From Paeniglutamicibacter sulfureus (GTDB taxonomy: Bacteria > Actinomycetota > Actinomycetes > Actinomycetales > Micrococcaceae): a stretch of 64,000 nucleotides of DNA. The translations under genes were made by a program, and so were the position numbers. Each line of letters begins with the position of its first letter. Within the stretch, counting starts at the first letter, position 1. A model generated the notes under the pieces. The model had not been told where the DNA came from. It made no database searches and saw only the letters and a program-made list of their open reading frames with translations. Location: the NCBI RefSeq assembly GCF_030512175.1, contig NZ_JAULBL010000002.1:2954192-3018191 (forward strand), in the 5' to 3' direction. Below, one piece after another: positions 20,479-29,754 of this stretch.

Positions 20479-21084
20479 ATGATTGTCATCACCATAGACC
20501 AGCGTAGGTCCCGCTCGGGGCCGGACAAGGTCGAATCCCTGCTGCGCCGACTGGACAGCGAGTACAACGCGGTGCGGGGATTCGAGAGAACGGCGGGCGA
20601 TGAGCTGCAAGGAGTGCTCGACGACGGTGTCATGGCCGTTGCCTTGGCCCTGGACGTTGCACACACGGGGGAGTGGAGCGTGGGAATCGGTGTGGGGTCG
20701 GTGCAGACCCCGCTGCCCCGGGAAACCCGGGCAGGACGAGGGCAGGCCTTTGAATATGCGCGGGATGCGGTTGAGCGGGCAAAGAATTCAAGTGGCGCCC
20801 TGGCGCTGTCGGGTCCCGGGCCGGAAGCGGAACGGATCGAGGCCGAACTGCAGCTCCTCGCGCTGGTTAACGCGCGACGAACCAAAACGTCGGCCGAGGC
20901 CGGCACACTGGTATCACAGGGCCTGACCCAGCAGCAGGTCGCTGCGCGCCTAGAGATCTCGCAGCAGGCCGTTTCGGCCCGTCTGGCTTCGGGGCTCTGG
21001 TATGAGACCACCAGGCTCACCGATTTGGCGGGTCGGGCGCTGGCAGACTATTCGATGACGATGGAAGGCGGGCAGAATTCATGA
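20479..21084 (+). CDS. SatD-family protein with C-terminal helix-turn-helix
   Basis: A 201-residue protein. The N-terminal half (DQRRSRSGPDKVESLLRRL, then ERTAGDELQGVL and WSVGIGVG) follows the SatD pattern, with Asp/Arg residues near the start and a GDE-like segment. The C-terminal part has an HTH-like stretch (GLTQQQVAARLEISQQAVSARL). The next gene overlaps by 4 bp and encodes a membrane protein, a pairing also seen for SatD genes elsewhere. The biochemical role is unknown; a regulatory function is inferred from the HTH. Confidence 0.65.
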   Translation: MIVITIDQRRSRSGPDKVESLLRRLDSEYNAVRGFERTAGDELQGVLDDGVMAVALALDVAHTGEWSVGIGVGSVQTPLPRETRAGRGQAFEYARDAVERAKNSSGALALSGPGPEAERIEAELQLLALVNARRTKTSAEAGTLVSQGLTQQQVAARLEISQQAVSARLASGLWYETTRLTDLAGRALADYSMTMEGGQNS

Positions 21085-21629
21085 GCTGGATTGCCTGGGC
21101 CTTACTGGTCAGTGTTATTCCGTTGGGCATACCTAGATACTTCGCGGATTCCGGCTTTCGCTGGCCGTTGAAGCAGTCGACGACCAGCTACCTGCTCGTG
21201 GCCGTGCTTGGCCTGGCAGGTCTTGCCGCTGCGATCGGCGACCACCTTCCCGCAGCATCCTCCATCCCCCATGAACTTGTGGTCGTGGCCAGTGTTGCGG
21301 CTGCAACCCTCGGTGGAGGGCCAGTCACCGAAACGGTCTTCCGGCTTGCGGCGTTCAAAAGGGAGGCAGGGGACGACGCTTCCGAAGAGGTGGAGCCGAG
21401 TCCGCTGCGCGGAGGCATGTGGATCGGGTTGCTGGAACGCGCGGCAATAGCCTCGACCCTGTGGGCCTCCTGGCCGGAGGGCCTGGCGGTCGTTCTGGCA
21501 GTGAAGGGATTGGGGCGATTTTCCGAGCTTAAGCAACACGCGGCCGCGGAGCAGTTCATTCTGGGAACCTTCGTCAGTGTTTTGTGGGCATGCGCGGCAG
21601 TTGGCGTGGGTCGGATCATCAGTCTCTAG
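21081..21629 (+). CDS. Membrane protein paired with the SatD-like gene
   Basis: A 182-residue protein with about five hydrophobic segments. Residues ~108-180 (GLLERAAIASTLW, AVKGLGRFSEL, AAEQFILGTFVSVLWA) recall the C-terminal part of DUF3307-type membrane proteins, which often accompany SatD. It starts inside the stop of the preceding gene (ATGA), so the two products are made together. Function unknown. Confidence 0.65.
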   Translation: MSWIAWALLVSVIPLGIPRYFADSGFRWPLKQSTTSYLLVAVLGLAGLAAAIGDHLPAASSIPHELVVVASVAAATLGGGPVTETVFRLAAFKREAGDDASEEVEPSPLRGGMWIGLLERAAIASTLWASWPEGLAVVLAVKGLGRFSELKQHAAAEQFILGTFVSVLWACAAVGVGRIISL

Positions 21630-21709
21630 GCCAGGGACCGTGGGATGTACTGCTGCGTGGCGTATGCGGACAGACGGACGAGTTCTGCGGACGCATTAGA
21701 ATGATGGGC

Positions 21710-22060
21710 ATGAGTGACGTATTGCCATCGTGCCCGCAGTGTTCAAGCCCCTATACATACGAAATGGGCGCGCTGCTGGTTTGCCCCGAGTGCGCCCACG
21801 AATGGTCGGTCGAAGCTGACGCAGTGGACGAGCCGAAGGATGCTGTTATCAAGGATTCCGTCGGCAAGGTACTTTCCGACGGCGATACCGTCACCATCGT
21901 CAAGGACCTGAAGGTCAAGGGGCAAGCCCAGTCCATCAAGGTCGGCACCAAGGTGCGCAACATCCGTCTGGTCAACGGCGTCGACGGCCACGACATCGAC
22001 TGCAAGGTCGATGGGTTCGGGCCCATGCAGCTCAAGTCATCCGTCGTAAAAAAGGTCTAA
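21710..22060 (+). CDS. PhnA-like zinc-ribbon protein (YjdM family)
   Basis: A 116-residue soluble protein with an N-terminal zinc ribbon (CPQCSSPYTYEMGALLVCPEC, two CxxC pairs) and a C-terminal small barrel-like domain (KDSVGKVLSDGDTVTIVKDLKVKG, KVGTKVRNIRLV). This is the E. coli YjdM/PhnA layout; despite the old name it is not a phosphonoacetate hydrolase. In-frame ATGs at 21701 and 21704 are alternatives. The gene stands alone and is closed by a strong terminator. Confidence 0.88.
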   Translation: MSDVLPSCPQCSSPYTYEMGALLVCPECAHEWSVEADAVDEPKDAVIKDSVGKVLSDGDTVTIVKDLKVKGQAQSIKVGTKVRNIRLVNGVDGHDIDCKVDGFGPMQLKSSVVKKV

Positions 22061-22078
22061 TACGCCGCCATTAGCCTA

Positions 22079-22118
22079 GCGCCACCCCTCCCGTGTTGGA
22101 GGGGTGGCGCCTTCTTTT
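22079..22118 (+). terminator. Terminator after the PhnA-like gene
   Basis: A perfect 13-bp stem (22079-22091 with 22098-22110), loop CGTGTT, followed by CTTCTTTT. Confidence 0.9.
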
Positions 22119-22120
22119 GG

Positions 22121-22380
22121 GCAGCATGTGTATCTGGCGACCTGTCAAGAAGCCGACATCGCCGAACCAATCGGAAGGCACGACGGCAATACCCCGAGGC
22201 GTCATGGTGCTCGCGAACTCCGTCGCAAATCAGGCCAGTGGAGTTGTCGGTGCATATAGCCCTGTGGCGGCCAGGTCGGTAATCCCTAAAAGCATCCCCG
22301 TCTTGTTGGCCACGGAGTGGTGGACCGACTGGATCGCGGCGCCGCGTTCGCGGGCCAGGCCATTGGGTGTTTCTGGATGA
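22121..22380 (-). pseudogene. Possible degraded gene fragment on the minus strand
   Basis: Read leftwards from 22380, this stretch gives a coding-like translation with high GC at third positions (GLARERGAAIQSVHHSVANK, then an in-frame TGA, then TPRGIAVVPSDWFGDVGFLT). No start and no ribosome binding site are seen, and the frame is broken by the stop. I do not recognise the family. It could also be chance bias in GC-rich DNA. Confidence 0.3.
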
Positions 22381-22471
22381 GGGGAATCCGTGAAAAGGCA
22401 TAGAGCTCCAGTGACTGGAAGCGTATCGTAGCGACACAGGGACCAAGGCTCCAGGCAATGAGGAGACCGCC

Positions 22472-23590
22472 ATGAAAAGCCAACGACAAAATCCCTTCAC
22501 CATCATCATTGGAGCTGGCCACTGCGGATTGGCCATGGCACACGAACTGGCGGTGAAAGGCGAAGAATTCGTGGTGCTTGAAGCAGGGCAGACCCCGGGG
22601 AACAGCTGGAGTTCCCGGTGGGAATCTCTGGAATTGTTCACACCTGCGGAACATGATGGGTTGCCCGGCAAGAGGTTTCCGGCAGCACGCGGAACATTTC
22701 CCACCGCCAGGGCCGTTTCCGAGTACTTGCGGACCTACGCCGCGTCCTTCCAGCTGCCGATCCAGACCTCGACAACAGCCCGCCGCCTGGAAGTGGGCCT
22801 CGGCGGCGTATTTCGTGTACAAACCGATAGGGGCTTGTTCGAGGCCGGCCGGGTGGTCGTGGCCACGGGGGTGCACCAGGTGCCCCGGATTCCTCCGCTG
22901 TCGACACAAATCTCTGCAGATGCAATGCAACTGCATTCGAGCGAATACCGGAACCCTGCCCAGATCCCGGATGGCCCCGTGGCAGTGGTTGGATTCGGGA
23001 CCTCCGGTGCCCAGATCGCCTGCGAGCTGGCTCCTAGCCACCGGGTAACCATTTCCGGAAGACCCACATCCCACGTCCCGGAAGCATTCATTCGATACGG
23101 CCCCGCGCTTTATTGGCTCCTGGTCCATAGACTGCTGACGCGATCGACTCCGGCCGGCCGAAAGGTCGCCCAGCGGATCCACCATCGAGGTGCGCCACTG
23201 ATCCGGGTATCCACCCAGGACGTTGCAGCCGCAGGCGTGGCCGCTGTCGGGAGAATCGAAGCGGTCCGCGACGGGGTGATGCTGACCCAGGACGGGATCC
23301 CGGTCGAGGCGTCCACGATCATCTGGGCCACGGGATATCACCCGGACTATTCCTGGATCGACGGGCTCGGGACGGATGAGAACGGCTATCCATTCCACCG
23401 CCGGGGTGTCAGCACCGAGTTTCCCGGATTGGGTTTTCTCGGCATTCCCTTCCAGTATGGCCTGGCCTCCGGCATCATCGGCGGGGCGGGTCGCGATGCG
23501 CGCCACCTGGCGCGTCGGTTGGATCCCGCCCCTGCGGTTGCGAACAAAATGGGGTTCGTGCCAGATGCGGAAGGGACGGCGAACGGGTAA
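22472..23590 (+). CDS. Flavin-containing monooxygenase-like NAD(P)/FAD oxidoreductase
   Basis: A 372-residue CzcO/FMO-type flavoprotein. FAD-binding Rossmann motif IIIGAGHCGLA at residues ~11-21, and a second dinucleotide motif VVGFGTSGAQIA for NADPH around residue 172. The FMO-like fingerprint appears as LHSSEYR. The end motif WATGYHPDYSWI is typical of this group. The substrate is unknown. It begins after an AGGAG-containing leader and has no operon partner; the PLP protein follows after ~100 bp. Confidence 0.85.
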   Translation: MKSQRQNPFTIIIGAGHCGLAMAHELAVKGEEFVVLEAGQTPGNSWSSRWESLELFTPAEHDGLPGKRFPAARGTFPTARAVSEYLRTYAASFQLPIQTSTTARRLEVGLGGVFRVQTDRGLFEAGRVVVATGVHQVPRIPPLSTQISADAMQLHSSEYRNPAQIPDGPVAVVGFGTSGAQIACELAPSHRVTISGRPTSHVPEAFIRYGPALYWLLVHRLLTRSTPAGRKVAQRIHHRGAPLIRVSTQDVAAAGVAAVGRIEAVRDGVMLTQDGIPVEASTIIWATGYHPDYSWIDGLGTDENGYPFHRRGVSTEFPGLGFLGIPFQYGLASGIIGGAGRDARHLARRLDPAPAVANKMGFVPDAEGTANG

Positions 23591-23694
23591 GGCCGGGCAC
23601 TGGCGGGACATGCTATGTTGGCGTTGGTGCACTGGCCATCCGCATGATGCGCCCTGCCTTCGACGCTCCTCATCGTGAAAGACTTTCCCCCTCC

Positions 23695-24456
23695 ATGACA
23701 CAGCCGCTGAACTCCTCCAACCCTGCCGCCGTCCAGGCCAACTCCATCGACGATTTCAAGCAAAATCTTGCCTCTGTCAGATCCCGGATCGATGCCGCGG
23801 CGCGGAAGGCCGGGCGGGACCCCGCCTCGATCCGGTTGTTGCCGGTTAGCAAGACCGTGCCGGAGGACCGCCTTCGCCTGGCTATCGCGGCGGGAATGAA
23901 CTTCCTGGGCGAAAACAAGGTCCAGGAGGTGGCTCGCAAGGCGGAGCTCCTGGCCGACATTCCGGGACTGAAGTTCTCCGTCATTGGAAGCCTGCAAACC
24001 AACAAGGCAAAATTCGTGGCGAAGTATGCAGACGAATTCCAGGCGCTCGACAACCTTCGCCAGGCCGAAGCCCTGCAGCGCCGGCTCGAAGTCGAGGACC
24101 GCCAGCTCGATGTCTTTGTCCAAGTCAATACGTCCGACGAGGAAAGCAAGTCGGGACTTGCGCCCGACGACGTTCGAGAATTCGTGAATCAGCTGCCCCG
24201 GTTTGACCGGCTCCACGTCAAGGGCCTGATGACGCTCGCATTGTTCAGTGACGACAGCGAAGCGGTTCGGGCATGTTTCGTGCGACTGCGGGAACTCCGG
24301 GACTCACTGCGCGAAAGCGCGCCCGCCGAAATGTCCATCGAGGAACTGTCCATGGGCATGAGTGGCGACTTTGAGTTGGCCATTGCAGAGGGTGCCACAG
24401 TGGTGCGTGTGGGGCAGGGAATCTTCGGCGCTCGGGCAATGCCCGTCGCCGGCTAG
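23695..24456 (+). CDS. YggS-family pyridoxal-phosphate homeostasis protein
   Basis: A 253-residue PLP-binding TIM-barrel protein. The PLP lysine is K53 in LLPVSKTVPEDRL. GENKVQE, HVKGLMTLA and SMGMSGDFELAI(A)EGATVVRVG are the conserved family segments. The role is in vitamin B6 and amino/keto acid homeostasis, not catalysis of a known reaction. ATG 23695 (MTQPLNSS) is chosen; an in-frame start at 23644 would add 17 unusual residues. It is not next to the ftsZ/sepF cluster that often carries YggS. Confidence 0.93.
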   Translation: MTQPLNSSNPAAVQANSIDDFKQNLASVRSRIDAAARKAGRDPASIRLLPVSKTVPEDRLRLAIAAGMNFLGENKVQEVARKAELLADIPGLKFSVIGSLQTNKAKFVAKYADEFQALDNLRQAEALQRRLEVEDRQLDVFVQVNTSDEESKSGLAPDDVREFVNQLPRFDRLHVKGLMTLALFSDDSEAVRACFVRLRELRDSLRESAPAEMSIEELSMGMSGDFELAIAEGATVVRVGQGIFGARAMPVAG

Positions 24457-24960
24457 CTGCCCGAGCAGGCCGAACCTCTCAGGTTTCGGCGGGATCTGGT
24501 GGAACAATCCGCGGGAAATGTTTCGATCGCCGTGGCAACGGTCGGGAATTTGACTTGAATCAGGGCCGGTGGAGACGGAACCCCGGATTCGCCGGGAGCG
24601 CGACTGCGGTGGGCGGTTTATCTTTTGCCAGCACCCGGAACCAAGGTTCCAGTCATGCGCAACTCAACGCTGGATGCTGCACAGGTAGGCCTCCTGTCCT
24701 TTCCACATCACGCGTCTCCGTGCCGCCGCGCGAATGGATGGCGGGGGTCGGGCGTCCATCAGGTTGGCCGCCGTCTGAGGGGCAAATTTTCGTCATGGGT
24801 GCGGCTCTCGACCCGATGCAGTCTTTGTGGGGGAGAGTGCGGCGTTTGGCGGCTCGATGTACCACCAGTAGTGCTAGCGTTCATGCTGTCGGGCCATATC
24901 TAGTGGTTTGGCGCCATGTACTCGACACGCCGTGCTGAAGGACACGCCAGTTCTTTAATC
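24457..24960. other. Gene-free stretch upstream of the nrd regulatory region
   Basis: About 500 bp with no supportable gene; a 127-codon open frame here (24555-24938) has no ribosome binding site or coding-like composition. A promoter-like pair TTGGCG (24846-24851) and TAGTGC (24869-24874), 17 bp apart, is the only signal noticed. Confidence 0.4.
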
Positions 24961-24981
24961 TGTGGTTGATTGCTCCACAGG

Positions 24982-25055
24982 TTGTGGATAGATTTTCGAT
25001 TTCACTGGATTCATGCGGTTTAACGCCCACTCTTTATCCACAAGGCTTGTGGACA
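24982..25055. promoter_or_regulatory. Cluster of three DnaA-box-like sites upstream of nrdH
   Basis: TTATCCACA at 25034-25042 is a perfect DnaA box. TGTGGATAG at 24983-24991 and TGTGGACAG at 25048-25056, read on the other strand, each differ from a consensus box (TTATCCACA or the actinobacterial TTGTCCACA) at one position. They lie just upstream of the putative nrd promoter. DnaA is known to control nrdAB in E. coli; here the role is inferred from position. Confidence 0.6.
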
Positions 25056-25058
25056 GGC

Positions 25059-25086
25059 TTGAGGTCGAATGACAGGGGTGTAATAC
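25059..25086 (+). promoter_or_regulatory. Putative nrdHIE promoter
   Basis: TTGAGG (25059-25064) and TAATAC (25081-25086), 16 bp apart. It lies directly after the DnaA-box cluster, and its -10 element overlaps the first NrdR-like box. Confidence 0.4.
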
Positions 25087-25098
25087 ATCATGTTGGGG
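25083..25098 (+). promoter_or_regulatory. NrdR-box-like site 1
   Basis: ATACATCATGTTGGGG matches about 10 of 16 positions of the published NrdR consensus acaCwAtATaTwGtgt. It is weak on its own; the 32-bp centre-to-centre spacing to the next site supports it. Confidence 0.4.
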
Positions 25099-25114
25099 TC
25101 TAACGCCCCGACCC

Positions 25115-25130
25115 CTACTAGATGTAGTAT
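25115..25130 (+). promoter_or_regulatory. NrdR-box-like site 2
   Basis: CTACTAGATGTAGTAT matches about 11 of 16 consensus positions with the core CTA-n-AT-n-TAG intact and TACTA/TAGTA arms. The pair of sites spaced about three helical turns apart is how NrdR, the ATP-sensing repressor of ribonucleotide reductase genes, usually binds. Confidence 0.55.
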
Positions 25131-25313
25131 TGAATTAGCTGGTGAGGCCTAGTGCGCGAACCTCCGGAAGACGGAGAAATGTACGAATCCCCGCCTCCTG
25201 AGGGCTCAGTCGCCGTCGGAGCAAAACGTTCGTATGTCTCTTCCCGCGGGGAATGCGCATAGGGACCCAGCCACTTCACATACACAGATTTTTGCACGAG
25301 GGGATTTACGGAT

Positions 25314-25559
25314 ATGACCGTCACGGTTTACACGAAGCCAGCATGCGTACAGTGCAACGCAACCTACCGAGCTCTTGATAAGAAGGGCATCGTCTACCAG
25401 AGCGTTGACATTTCGCAGGATCCCGCTGCCCTGGAGCGCGTACGCGCCCTGGGCTACATGCAGGCACCGGTCGTCATCACCGATGCCGACCACTGGTCGG
25501 GCTTCCGACCGGACAAGATTGATGAGCTGGCCCAGGATTTGAGCTCCTCCGTGGCCTAA
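25314..25559 (+). CDS. nrdH: Glutaredoxin-like NrdH redoxin
   Basis: An 81-residue thioredoxin-fold protein that supplies electrons to class Ib ribonucleotide reductase. Active site CVQC (C11, C14) and the NrdH signature WSGFRPDKI, which replaces the glutathione-binding site of glutaredoxins. GAGGGGA just upstream is the ribosome binding site. First gene of the nrdHIE operon, with a ~180-nt leader. Confidence 0.96.
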   Translation: MTVTVYTKPACVQCNATYRALDKKGIVYQSVDISQDPAALERVRALGYMQAPVVITDADHWSGFRPDKIDELAQDLSSSVA

Positions 25560-25607
25560 CCAACCACCTCCAGCCTTACCGATTCCAGTGATTTCGAGGC
25601 GATCAAG

Positions 25608-26090
25608 ATGCCTGCTTCATCGTTGGCCACACCGCCAATGCATGATCACGCCGTTCCGGCAGAGGTACTTACCAACAACAAATTGATCTATTTCTCCTCG
25701 GCCTCGGGTTATACCCACCGATTCGTGGAGAAACTCGATCTGGAATGCGCTCGCATTCCGTTGCTGAACCACGAACCGCACTTGGTGGCGGCTGAGCCGT
25801 ATGTGCTACTGCTTCCCACCTATGGCGGTGAAAAGGGCGAAAGATCAATACCCCCGCAAGTCGTCAAGTTCCTCAACGATGAGCGCAACCGAAACCTATT
25901 ACGAGGCGTAATTGGTGCCGGAAACACAAACTTTGGAACCACATATTGCTTGGCCGCAATCAAGATCGCAGCCAAATGCAACGTTCCGCTTCTATATAAA
26001 TTTGAGCTCATGGGCACTCCAGAAGATGTGACCCGGGTTCGCGAAGGATTGGAAGTCTTTTGGACACGAAAGTCGCAGTACCTGAAATGA
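25608..26090 (+). CDS. nrdI: Flavodoxin-like NrdI protein
   Basis: A 160-residue flavoprotein that delivers an oxidant to assemble the dimanganese-tyrosyl radical cofactor of NrdF. FMN-loop [27 protein letters not shown] and the GAGNTNFG motif are present. A later start at 25638 (MHDHAVPAE) is possible. Codon use is noticeably more A/T-rich at third positions than in nrdE (e.g. a TATATAAATTTG stretch at about 25994-26005). The nrdE ATG overlaps its stop codon. Confidence 0.94.
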   Translation: MPASSLATPPMHDHAVPAEVLTNNKLIYFSSASGYTHRFVEKLDLECARIPLLNHEPHLVAAEPYVLLLPTYGGEKGERSIPPQVVKFLNDERNRNLLRGVIGAGNTNFGTTYCLAAIKIAAKCNVPLLYKFELMGTPEDVTRVREGLEVFWTRKSQYLK

Positions 26091-28228
26091 AGCAGGATTC
26101 TAAGGAATTGCCGGCCGCTTTTCAGGGCCTGGGTTATCACGAGCTGAACGCCATGCTGAACCTTTACGGGGCAGATGGGCGCATCCAGTTCGAGGCCGAC
26201 CGTGCAGCGGCACGCCAGTACTTCCTGGAGCACGTGAACAACAACACCGTGTTCTTCCACGACCTGGACGAGAAGCTCGAATATCTGGTCAAGCACGAGT
26301 ACTACGAGCGCGAGACGCTCGACCAGTACACGATGAACTTCATCCGCGACCTCTACCGCGGTGCCTACGCCAAGAAGTTCCGCTTCGAGACCTTCCTGGG
26401 TGCCTTCAAGTTCTACACTTCGTACACGCTGAAGACCTTTGACGGCAAGCGTTACCTGGAGCGCTACGAGGACCGCGTGTGCATGGTTGCCCTGCACCTG
26501 GCCCGCGGCAACGAGGAAATGGCAGTCGCCCTGGTCAACGAGATCATCGAGGGACGCTTCCAGCCCGCCACCCCGACGTTCCTGAACGCCGGCAAGGCCC
26601 AGCGCGGCGAACTCGTCTCCTGCTTCCTGCTGCGCATTGAAGACAACATGGAGTCGATCTCCCGCGGCATCAACTCCTCGCTGCAGCTGTCCAAGCGCGG
26701 CGGCGGCGTTGCCCTCTCGCTGACCAACGTCCGCGAGCACGGCGCCCCGATCAAGCAGATCGAGAACCAGTCCTCCGGTGTCATCCCCGTGATGAAGCTC
26801 CTCGAAGACAGCTTCTCCTACGCCAACCAGCTGGGCGCACGCCAGGGTGCCGGTGCCGTGTATCTCAACGCGCACCACCCCGACATCCTGCGCTTCCTGG
26901 ACACCAAGCGCGAAAACGCCGATGAGAAGATCCGCATCAAGACCCTCTCCCTGGGCGTCGTGGTTCCGGACATCACCTTCGACCTGGCCCGCAAGAACGA
27001 GGACATGTACCTCTTCTCGCCCTACGACGTCGAGCGCGTCTACGGCGTGCCGTTCAGCGACATCTTCGTCACCGAGAAGTACTACGAGATGGTCGACGAT
27101 GCTCGCATCAAGAAGACCAAGATCAATGCACGCGAGTTCTTCCAGACCCTGGCGGAGATCCAGTTCGAGTCCGGCTACCCGTACATCATGTTCGAGGACA
27201 CCGTAAACCGCGCCAACCCGATCAAGGGCAAGATCTCGATGAGCAACCTGTGCTCGGAGATCCTGCAGGTTTCGACTCCCTCGGAGTACAACGAAGACCT
27301 CGGCTACAAGACCGTGGGCAAGGACATCTCCTGCAACCTCGGCTCGATGAACATAGCCAAGGCCATGGACGGCAAGGACCTCGGGGCATCGATCGAGACC
27401 GCGATCCGCGCGCTGTCCGCAGTCTCGGACATGTCCTACATCAACTCGGTGCCCTCGATCGCCCAGGGCAACGCCAAGACCCACGCCATCGGCCTGGGCC
27501 AGATGAACCTGCACGGCTACCTGGCCCGCGAACGCGTCCACTACGGCTCCGAAGAGGGGTTGGACTTCACCAACATCTACTTCTACACCGTGGTGTTCCA
27601 CGCGCTGCGTGCCTCGAACAAGCTCGCCATCGAGACCGGGGAGGCCTTCGACGGCTTCGCGGATTCGAAGTACGCCTCGGGCGAGTTCTTCGACAAGTAC
27701 ACCGAGCAGGAATGGGTCCCGGCCACCGAGCGTGTGCGCGAGCTCTTTGCCGGGATCGACATCCCGACGCAGGATGACTGGCGTGCGCTGAAGGCTTCCA
27801 TCATGGAGCACGGCATCTACAACCAGAACCTGCAGGCCGTCCCGCCGACCGGCTCGATTTCCTACATCAACAACTCGACCTCCTCCATCCACCCGGTGGC
27901 GGCGAAGATCGAGATCCGCAAGGAAGGCAAGATCGGCCGCGTCTACTACCCGGCCCCTTACCTGGACAACGACAACCTGGAGTACTACCAGGACGCGTAC
28001 GAAATCGGCTACGAGAAGATCATCGACACCTACGCGGTTGCCACGCAGCACGTGGACCAGGGCCTGTCCCTGACCCTGTTCTTCAAAGACACCGCCACCA
28101 CGCGCGACATCAACAAGGCGCAGATCTACGCATGGAAGAAGGGCATCAAGACGCTCTACTACATCCGCCTGCGCCAGCTGGCACTCGAGGGAACCGAAGT
28201 CGATGGTTGCGTCAGCTGCATGCTCTAG
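26087..28228 (+). CDS. nrdE: Class Ib ribonucleoside-diphosphate reductase, alpha subunit
   Basis: A 713-residue catalytic subunit converting NDPs to dNDPs. The redox cysteine C179 (VSCFLLR), the thiyl-radical cysteine C389 with E391 (NLCSEI) and the C-terminal CxxC pair C708/C711 that exchanges electrons with NrdH are all present. The N-terminus lacks an ATP-cone, as expected for class Ib. The ATG at 26087 overlaps the nrdI stop (ATGA); a TTG at 26060 with an upstream GGAAG is an alternative. A perfect hairpin separates it from nrdF. Confidence 0.97.
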   Translation: MKQDSKELPAAFQGLGYHELNAMLNLYGADGRIQFEADRAAARQYFLEHVNNNTVFFHDLDEKLEYLVKHEYYERETLDQYTMNFIRDLYRGAYAKKFRFETFLGAFKFYTSYTLKTFDGKRYLERYEDRVCMVALHLARGNEEMAVALVNEIIEGRFQPATPTFLNAGKAQRGELVSCFLLRIEDNMESISRGINSSLQLSKRGGGVALSLTNVREHGAPIKQIENQSSGVIPVMKLLEDSFSYANQLGARQGAGAVYLNAHHPDILRFLDTKRENADEKIRIKTLSLGVVVPDITFDLARKNEDMYLFSPYDVERVYGVPFSDIFVTEKYYEMVDDARIKKTKINAREFFQTLAEIQFESGYPYIMFEDTVNRANPIKGKISMSNLCSEILQVSTPSEYNEDLGYKTVGKDISCNLGSMNIAKAMDGKDLGASIETAIRALSAVSDMSYINSVPSIAQGNAKTHAIGLGQMNLHGYLARERVHYGSEEGLDFTNIYFYTVVFHALRASNKLAIETGEAFDGFADSKYASGEFFDKYTEQEWVPATERVRELFAGIDIPTQDDWRALKASIMEHGIYNQNLQAVPPTGSISYINNSTSSIHPVAAKIEIRKEGKIGRVYYPAPYLDNDNLEYYQDAYEIGYEKIIDTYAVATQHVDQGLSLTLFFKDTATTRDINKAQIYAWKKGIKTLYYIRLRQLALEGTEVDGCVSCML

Positions 28229-28271
28229 TCGCAGCCGTTTCACCCCCGGTTGCCAGGTCGCGATAACCTGA

Positions 28272-29333
<1,062 letters not shown>

Positions 29334-29359
29334 GTCCCAGCCCAACCACATCGGCCCAT

Positions 29360-29396
29360 GGGCGCCGGCGTCACCACAACGGTGAAGCCGGCGCCC
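29360..29396 (+). terminator. nrdF terminator 1
   Basis: A 16-nt arm (GGGCGCCGGCGTCACC) pairs with 29381-29396 with one mismatch around an ACAAC loop; TTGGTGATTTT follows. Confidence 0.85.
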
Positions 29397-29421
29397 TTGG
29401 TGATTTTGAAGTTAGGTGGCG

Positions 29422-29459
29422 AAAACCGCTGGCGTTCCTATTCGGACGCCAGCGGTTTT
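29422..29459. terminator. Second hairpin after nrdF, possibly bidirectional
   Basis: A perfect 14-bp stem AAAACCGCTGGCGT / ACGCCAGCGGTTTT with a 10-nt loop, ending in TTTT on the plus strand and on the minus strand. Confidence 0.8.
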
Positions 29460-29719
29460 GTGGTTAACGATTCTAGAGTGAAGTGCGTCCCGCCCGGATA
29501 CCCGTCATGCCAAGACGGGAGTTTCCCCCAAGGCTTTGAACCGTCTGGAGATCAGAATGAAAGTTCCGCCCTCGGGATCGGGGTCGACCAGGACGTGGCA
29601 GCGTCAAGGTGAAAATTCTGGGACCGTGCACTTGGAGACATGCCAGCTGCGCTCCATGCAACACTCCTTCACGAAGAGCCCCGGTTTTGAGAACCCGCCC
29701 CAAGTCACCTATCTTTGAC

Positions 29720-29738
29720 TAAAGTAAGCCTTACCTAA
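29720..29738. promoter_or_regulatory. IdeR/DtxR-type iron box
   Basis: Read on the minus strand TTAGGTAAGGCTTACTTTA matches 15 of 19 positions of the IdeR/DtxR consensus TTAGGTTAGSCTAACCTAA. It overlaps a TTGACT (29715-29720) -35-like element 35 bp before the acylase gene, a position where Fe-bound repressor would block transcription. Confidence 0.75.
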
Positions 29739-29754
29739 GTTTGAGAGCGCCCTT

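Noticed and set aside
24555..24938. A 127-codon plus-strand frame before the nrd region
   Set aside because: No ribosome binding site, Trp/Cys/Ser-rich chance-like sequence, no recognisable domain.
24961..25130. Possible replication origin because of DnaA boxes
   Set aside because: No dnaA, dnaN, gyrase genes or AT-rich unwinding region nearby; the boxes sit at the nrd promoter.
24457..25313. Cobalamin riboswitch upstream of nrd genes
   Set aside because: No B12-box-like conserved sequence seen; the genes are class Ib, which is not the class paired with that switch in Streptomyces.
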